Assembly (NCBI GenBank): GCA_964387285.1 | Contig: CAYLWO010000014.1 | Coordinates: forward strand, 30,998 to 94,997 | Reading direction: 5' to 3' | Length of the DNA: 64,000 nucleotides | Source: Anaerohabitans sp964387285 | Lineage (GTDB): Bacteria; Zhuqueibacterota; Zhuqueibacteria; Residuimicrobiales; Residuimicrobiaceae | Shown here: piece by piece, positions 59,574 through 64,000 of the stretch | Position numbering within the stretch: position 1 is the stretch's first letter | How the letters are laid out: each line of letters opens with the position of its first letter | Notes under the pieces: generated by a model | The model's database searches: none | What the model was told of the DNA's origin: nothing | Seen by the model: only the letters and a program-made list of their open reading frames with translations | Translations under genes and position numbers: made by a program

Positions 59574-60557
59574 ATGATTTATTATCCAGTCATTATCATC
59601 GGCGGCGGACCTGCGGGATCAAGCTGTGCCAGGGAATTGCACCAACACGGCCTCGCCTGTCTGATACTGGACAAACAGGAATTTCCACGAACAAAACTCT
59701 GCGCCGGCTGGATCACGCCTGACGTATTAAATGATTTAAGAATCAACGCTGCTGATTATCCATTCGGCCTGACAAAATTTAATCGATTTCATATTCATCT
59801 CTTCGGCAGAGAGATGCGAGTCCGGGTCCGTCAATTTGCCGTGCGCCGGTATGAATTTGACGACTGGCTTTTGAAAAGAAGCGGCGTCCGCGTCGAAAAA
59901 CACGAGGTCAGAAATATTGCCAGAGAAGGCGATACCATTGTTATCGATGGTCGCTATGGCTGTAGATATCTTGTGGGCGCCGGCGGCACTCATTGCCCGG
60001 TTTATAGAACTTTTTTTCACCAGACTCATCCGCGTTCAAAGGCCGCGTTGGTGACCGCCCTTGAAGAAGAATTTCCGTATGAACATCAGGAGCATAACTG
60101 TCACTTATGGTTTCTGGCCAACAAACTGCCGGGTTATTCCTGGTACGTACCGAAAAGCGACGGCTATGTAAATATCGGCATCGGCGGGTATCTGGAAAAA
60201 CTCAAGAACAATAAGGATGCGATTGAAAAGCAGTGGCAGCTATTCACCGAGGAACTGGCTCGGCGATCCCTGATAAAAGATCACTCCTTTCATCCCAGGG
60301 GAGCTGTTTATTATATCAGATATAACCTGAAGGCGCCGCAGATCGATACTGTTTTTCTCGCCGGCGATGCAGCCGGTTTGGCCACACAGGATATGGGTGA
60401 AGGCATCGGACCCTCTGTTCAAAGCGGATTGTTGGTCGCCAGAGCGATTGTCTCGGGAAAACCTCTGTCCTTCCATTCCATCAAAAAACTCAGCTTTCCC
60501 AAAACCATGACTCTGTTCAAAATAATGAGCAAAGTACTCCCCTGCAAAATGGGCTAG
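59574..60557 (+). CDS. Geranylgeranyl-reductase-family FAD oxidoreductase
   Basis: 327 residues. FAD dinucleotide-binding motif 'VIIIGGGPAGSSCARELHQH' with Glu/Asp at the end of strand 2 ('CLILDKQEFPRTKLCAGWIT'), a second NAD(P)/FAD signature 'VFLAGDAAGLATQDMGEGIG', and 'YLVGAGGTHCPVYRTFF'. 'KLCAGWITP' matches the geranylgeranyl reductase group (conserved Cys). Shorter than plant GGR; acts on isoprenoid or lipid double bonds, or as a halogenase-like monooxygenase. Position after cfa suggests the lipid option. The TAG stop is the first part of the MITE-like element's terminal repeat, so the natural C-terminus may have been altered. Confidence 0.85.
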   Translation: MIYYPVIIIGGGPAGSSCARELHQHGLACLILDKQEFPRTKLCAGWITPDVLNDLRINAADYPFGLTKFNRFHIHLFGREMRVRVRQFAVRRYEFDDWLLKRSGVRVEKHEVRNIAREGDTIVIDGRYGCRYLVGAGGTHCPVYRTFFHQTHPRSKAALVTALEEEFPYEHQEHNCHLWFLANKLPGYSWYVPKSDGYVNIGIGGYLEKLKNNKDAIEKQWQLFTEELARRSLIKDHSFHPRGAVYYIRYNLKAPQIDTVFLAGDAAGLATQDMGEGIGPSVQSGLLVARAIVSGKPLSFHSIKKLSFPKTMTLFKIMSKVLPCKMG

Positions 60558-61116
60558 CCCAACTTCGACAATTGGACATGTTAAGTCTTTAATTTACAAT
60601 AAAAATTATGCAAAGTTTTCACTACATTTTGGCACTTTTTATGTGTGAAGGAATATTCAATTTCAATTTATCTTCTGCTTATAATATTTCCGATCATTTT
60701 TTATATACAGAGCTGATTGAGCGCCAACGGCGCGACCTAGCCTAGCCTGGGCCGTCAGGCCCAGGTATATAGCACATAAACCCAAGCGCTGAAAGCGCGC
60801 GATAGGTCCATCTCCGCCTAGATAGGAGTTTTATTATTATTCATAAATTGTCCTGTCGCGCCCCGTTGGGGCTAGAGCGATTTTTTATCCACTTCCTGGG
60901 CCTGGCGGCCCAGGCTATAATCGGTCGCGCCGTTGGCGCTCAACCAGGACGAATTATGGTTCAGCTGTAAGAAACAAAATTAAAAAAACAAAATCAAGAG
61001 GGTAGGTTTTCACTACACGACATTTTCAAAGAGCGCATACTAAATATCAATTGGTTAAATGCCTCATGACCCCGGTTTTAGGTTAAAATTAATTTGAAGT
61101 GTCGAAGTTGGGCTAG
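60554..61116. mobile_element. MITE-like element with 17-bp terminal inverted repeats
   Basis: CTAGCCCAACTTCGACA (60554-60570) is repeated exactly in inverse at 61100-61116. The 563 bp contain no credible gene, so the element would be non-autonomous. The left repeat contains the stop codon of the flavoprotein gene. GTTTTCACTACA occurs near both ends (about 60617 and 61006). No clear target duplication was found by eye. It accounts for most of the 775-bp gap 60558-61332; 61117-61332 shows nothing else. Confidence 0.6.
60717..60943. repeat. Large palindromic REP/BIME-like element, complete copy
   Basis: Left arm TTGAGCGCCAACGGCGCGACC + TAGCCTGGGCC...CCCAGG (60717-60765) is mirrored by CCTGGGCC...CCCAGGCTA + GGTCGCGCCGTTGGCGCTCAA (60895-60943). 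The loop carries further hairpins AAGCGCTGAAAGCGC and GCGCCCCGTTGGGGC. It is nested inside the 60554-61116 element. 60708-60849 matches the partial copy at 41751-41892. Confidence 0.85.
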
Positions 61117-61332
61117 AGCAGTCCCTGCATTCTGGTGTTCTGCCGTCGATTGGAAGCTGGGGTTTACAGCGTGCCTGACGTCATTTTTTCTCCATCTTGC
61201 TCCAGTATTGAACCATTGCCATTTTTTTAGGAAATGTTTGCTTTTTGTAATTTAGCGTTGAACATTTCAAACAGGTATTCGTTTCTTACAATAAGGAATT
61301 TAATTTTTACTTTTTGGGGGCGTGATTGGTCG

Positions 61333-61959
61333 TCACAATTTAAAGCGTATGCCGAACATGGAGGTAATCACCAATGGCGCGCCGGGAATCAGCGACCATT
61401 GCAGTTCCATCTTTTCGTTTATTTTGCGCAGATATTCAATTTCCAGTGCGGTCGGAAAAAACCGATATTGCCAGCCTTTGTACACGCGGTCGCCATAAAA
61501 TTCATCATCCTCATACTCGCCGAAACGATGCCAATCGCCTCTGAAACTCAAAATCGGTCCCATGCCGACGTTGATCCTGTTTTTACCGAGCGAACATTCT
61601 ACACGTGGTCCGGTGTGCAAACAACCGGCGGTGACAAAGGCACAGTCTTTGTACAACGAAGCCGTGAAACGGAAAAAAAGATGCTCGCTGATAAAATAAT
61701 CCAGATTTGCCGCCAGACCGACATCCAGCACCAGATACGCTTTTCTGTCCATTTTCAGAGGATAGATTTGCGGTGTATTGCCGCCTTCCGGATGATAGGT
61801 CAGTCCCAGATACTCTAGGGATATTTGCCGGCATGATCGAGTTGTAGCAGATACTTGCTCCGGTTGCGCGAATGCGGGCAATGATCCGAAATAGAACAGC
61901 CAAGATACAAATAGAAAAAGCTTGCAGCGCTTCATCGTTTTCTTCGCCTTTTCCATCAT
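61333..61959 (-). CDS. Small exported barrel-like protein
   Basis: 208 residues with signal sequence in 'CKLFLFVSWLFYFGSLPAFA'; the ATG at 61935 (residue 9) is an equally good start. Barrel-type strands follow: 'AYLVLDVGLAANLDYFISEH', 'LFFRFTASLYKDCAFVTAGC', 'INVGMGPILSFRGDWHRFG' and 'MFGIRFKL' at the end. Probably a small outer-membrane or periplasmic beta-barrel. Family not recognised. It lies 16 bp downstream of a similar gene, so the two form an operon. Confidence 0.65.
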   Translation of the reverse strand: MMEKAKKTMKRCKLFLFVSWLFYFGSLPAFAQPEQVSATTRSCRQISLEYLGLTYHPEGGNTPQIYPLKMDRKAYLVLDVGLAANLDYFISEHLFFRFTASLYKDCAFVTAGCLHTGPRVECSLGKNRINVGMGPILSFRGDWHRFGEYEDDEFYGDRVYKGWQYRFFPTALEIEYLRKINEKMELQWSLIPGAPLVITSMFGIRFKL

Positions 61960-61975
61960 TTATTAGCAGCTCAAG

Positions 61976-62584
61976 TTAGAAAGAAACTAAAATTCCCACC
62001 TTGATAGGCAAATAACTAATGGTATTCGATGCCTGGATGCATAAATCTATCCCGGTTTCAACAAAAAAATGCATCTTTTCCATCTCGACGATCACACCGA
62101 TTCCGGTGGCTATGCCCAACTGACATGCATTCTCATTTTGAATAATGATATCCTCCTCTTCTGTTCCAATCTTGATATCCTCAGCAAAACGGAATTGCAC
62201 ACCTGGCGCTAAATAATAGTAGGAAACTATTTTTTGTGATTTTTTGGCAGGAAATCTGATAACATTTTTTATAAAAAGGCCAAATAACTCTGCGTCTGCA
62301 GCTGTCAACAAGGATGTTTCCGGCGCGATTCCAAGAGAGCTGAAAATTTTGTTGCGGTTGACGGGAAAACGGCCATATTGCACGACGCCGACCAATTCAT
62401 ATCGTCTGGAAACCGGCAAGGCAAGCCCGGCGCCGACGAGCAGGCCGCTTAGCCGTTGCTCGGCAAATTCGTGGGATAAGGGCTTGGCTGGCCCCAGATA
62501 CAGTTGCAGCTTTTTTTCAGCAGCCTGCGCGACTGTGAGCCCTGCCAGTAAAACAATAAAAAAAGTTGTGCTGACTTTGTACAT
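61976..62584 (-). CDS. Small outer-membrane barrel-like protein
   Basis: 202 residues with signal peptide MYKVSTTFFIVLLAGLTVAQ. Alternating strands include 'RLSGLLVGAGLALPVSRRYE', 'VSYYYLAPGVQFRFAEDIKI', 'ATGIGVIVEMEKMHFFVETG' and a terminal 'VGILVSF' with C-terminal Phe. Likely an OmpW/OmpA-sized eight-strand barrel. No specific function can be given. First gene of a two-gene unit with 61333-61959. Confidence 0.7.
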   Translation of the reverse strand: MYKVSTTFFIVLLAGLTVAQAAEKKLQLYLGPAKPLSHEFAEQRLSGLLVGAGLALPVSRRYELVGVVQYGRFPVNRNKIFSSLGIAPETSLLTAADAELFGLFIKNVIRFPAKKSQKIVSYYYLAPGVQFRFAEDIKIGTEEEDIIIQNENACQLGIATGIGVIVEMEKMHFFVETGIDLCIQASNTISYLPIKVGILVSF

Positions 62585-63018
62585 AGCTTTTCATTCCTGA
62601 AAATGTTATGGTAACAATGAATAGTGTAAAAACCGAATCGTCCGTCACTTGATCAACGTCATTTTTTTCATGATTAATGCTCCACAGTGAGATGAGGTAT
62701 GGCCTGCTGTCCAAAATTAAGAGTCAGGGCTTTTGCTGCAATAATAAGGTTGCCTCTTGAGCACCTATCGCTTCATGACAGAGATAAACATAGGGAAACA
62801 ATGAGAGGTTGTCAATACATTTTTTTTACCATTTTTGCCTTGAATCACTGCAACAGGATATCTATATTAGCCGTAATATAACTTTGCAATGCAGAATGAA
62901 AATTAGATTAACAAGCAGGCAATATCATCTGCGTGATCCATGGAAAGATTAATGCAAGCCTGGCGGCATCGAGCGTCACAACGTTTGTGTCAGCATAACG
63001 TTTAAAGAAAGAGGTGTT
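62585..63018. other. Divergent intergenic region, nothing recognised
   Basis: 434 bp between the divergent barrel gene and the secreted phosphoesterase. It must hold both promoters. Short open frames on both strands look like chance. I see no repeat shared with the rest of the window and no terminator hairpin. Confidence 0.5.
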
Positions 63019-63999
63019 ATGAAAAAGTTAAAAAATTTGATCCTGGTTGCTGTCTGCTTTTTTGCTTTCGAGTTGAGCCATGCTGCCGCCAAAATTACCA
63101 GAACCGCCCCGGATCACTTCCAGTTGTCGTTTACCGGATTAGCGACCGATTCCCTCCGCATTCTGCAGATTACCGATCTGCACATCGGCATCAGCCGCTC
63201 CTGGGACAAAACCTGGACCACCATGGCGCGTGTGGAAAAACTGGTTGCTTTGTGTAAGCCGGATATCATGGCCATCACCGGCGATCTATTCCACGGAGAC
63301 AAAAAGGACAGCGAGGCGCTGGCGGGATTTGCCCGGGTTTATTTCGATACTTTCAAGATTCCCTGGTTCTTCACCTTTGGCAACCATGACCCGGAAGGCG
63401 GCCAGGGCCGGGAACCCATCCGCAACATTTTTGCCTCAGCCAGGTATGGCATGATGGGCTCGCATAATCCGGATACCGGCGTGTTCAAGTGCGATTACCG
63501 CATCGACGTTCTGGTCGACGGCAAACAGACTCCGGTCTGGCAATTTTATGCTTTTGACAGCGGCTCGGAACCAGGCAACCGATCGATCAAAAAGGAACAA
63601 ATGCAGTGGTTTAAAACGCAATCAGCGCAAAGCAAAACCGAATTTAAAACGGTCGTGCCGGCCATCGCTTTTTTCCATATTCCGCTCAAGCAATACCATG
63701 CTTTGTGGTACGACTCGACTTTGGTCAAAACAGGACGTTTGCATGAAAACGTCTGTTTGGAAGAAGACGACGGTTCTGTTTACCAGACCTTTCTCGACCA
63801 GGGCAACATAACAGCCGTTTTTTGCGGTCACGACCATGACAACAACTATTGGGGCAAATATCATGGCGGTATCATACTGGCTTATGGCCATGTTACCGGT
63901 GATGCCGGCTATCACCGCCACTGGCCGCCAGGTGGTAAACTCATCACCCTGCCGTTGAAGAAAGGAGAAATCGTCATCAGAGATCTGGTGATGGAGTAA
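63019..63999 (+). CDS. Secreted metallophosphoesterase
   Basis: 326 residues with signal peptide MKKLKNLILVAVCFFAFELS and AAGAGGTG before the ATG. Calcineurin-like motifs in order: 'LRILQITDLHIGISRSWDKT', 'DIMAITGDLFHGDK', 'FFTFGNHDPEGG', 'IAFFHIPLKQYHALW' and 'AVFCGHDHDNNYWG', all metal ligands present. It resembles the extracellular phosphodiesterase/DCR2-PAP29-like phosphatases of the FCB group. The stop TAA-proximal TAG lies at the window end (63997-63999). Substrate unknown; it would release phosphate or hydrolyse phosphodiesters outside the cell. Confidence 0.9.
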   Translation: MKKLKNLILVAVCFFAFELSHAAAKITRTAPDHFQLSFTGLATDSLRILQITDLHIGISRSWDKTWTTMARVEKLVALCKPDIMAITGDLFHGDKKDSEALAGFARVYFDTFKIPWFFTFGNHDPEGGQGREPIRNIFASARYGMMGSHNPDTGVFKCDYRIDVLVDGKQTPVWQFYAFDSGSEPGNRSIKKEQMQWFKTQSAQSKTEFKTVVPAIAFFHIPLKQYHALWYDSTLVKTGRLHENVCLEEDDGSVYQTFLDQGNITAVFCGHDHDNNYWGKYHGGIILAYGHVTGDAGYHRHWPPGGKLITLPLKKGEIVIRDLVME

Positions 64000-64000
64000 T

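Overview
The window looks like part of a chromosome from a Gram-negative, anaerobic member of the FCB (Fibrobacteres-Chlorobi-Bacteroidetes) lineage, plausibly KSB1/Calditrichota-like. Three things point there: secreted proteins ending in a 'YPNPFNP'-type C-terminal sorting domain, signal peptides together with aromatic-ended outer-membrane barrels, and a bacterial-type Wood-Ljungdahl carbonyl branch. Base composition is moderate, apart from an AT-richer island at about 25.5-29.7 kb. I saw no rRNA, tRNA or CRISPR array.

Layout. 0-1.2 kb: the end of a secreted CarboxypepD-regulatory-like protein and a small zinc-ribbon protein. 1.76-15.8 kb (minus strand): a carbonyl-branch cluster. In transcription order it is a GntR/LacI-type regulator with an operator-like inverted repeat over its start, a homocysteine-methyltransferase-type protein, a MetE/UROD-like methyltransferase, two CooC-type nickel-insertion ATPases, CO dehydrogenase (AcsA), one polypeptide fusing acetyl-CoA synthase (AcsB) to the small corrinoid protein subunit (AcsD), AcsC, and the corrinoid reductive activator AcsV. 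16.0-24.3 kb (minus): a PQQ-propeller protein, a porin, the acetate symporter ActP with its DUF485 partner, a Cache-PAS-PAS-CBS-DUF294 sensor and a phosphoesterase. Acetate transport therefore sits beside the acetyl-CoA pathway. Formate-THF ligase (Fhs) is alone at 50-52 kb. AcsE, MetF and FolD are not in the window.

25.5-29.7 kb: an AT-richer pair, a GNAT-nucleotidyltransferase fusion followed by a TIR-STAND NTPase-TPR protein. This is a candidate defence or signalling module. 29.7-49.3 kb: mainly exported hydrolases and surface proteins (two transglutaminase proteins, aminopeptidase C, M20 amidohydrolase, a beta/gamma-crystallin plus M6-like protease, a Tat-exported Nif3-like protein, GH92 mannosidase), an ECF sigma factor with a membrane partner, dodecin, and several decayed genes. 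52-60.6 kb: a beta-helix surface protein, polyphosphate:AMP phosphotransferase, two B12-type radical SAM enzymes, cyclopropane-fatty-acid synthase and a geranylgeranyl-reductase-like flavoprotein, suggesting membrane-lipid modification. 61-64 kb: two small barrel proteins and a secreted phosphoesterase.

Non-coding signals: three plus-strand genes (at 34.7, 39.7 and 58.4 kb) share a 5' arrangement of promoter TTGCAT-17-TAnnnT, then about 50 nt to a conserved GGCATGAT, then a T-run terminator hairpin just before the ribosome-binding site. I read this as a recurring attenuator or riboswitch-like leader. Several dispersed repeat families occur, including one found directly after stop codons inside the Wood-Ljungdahl cluster and a 563-bp MITE-like element with 17-bp terminal inverted repeats.
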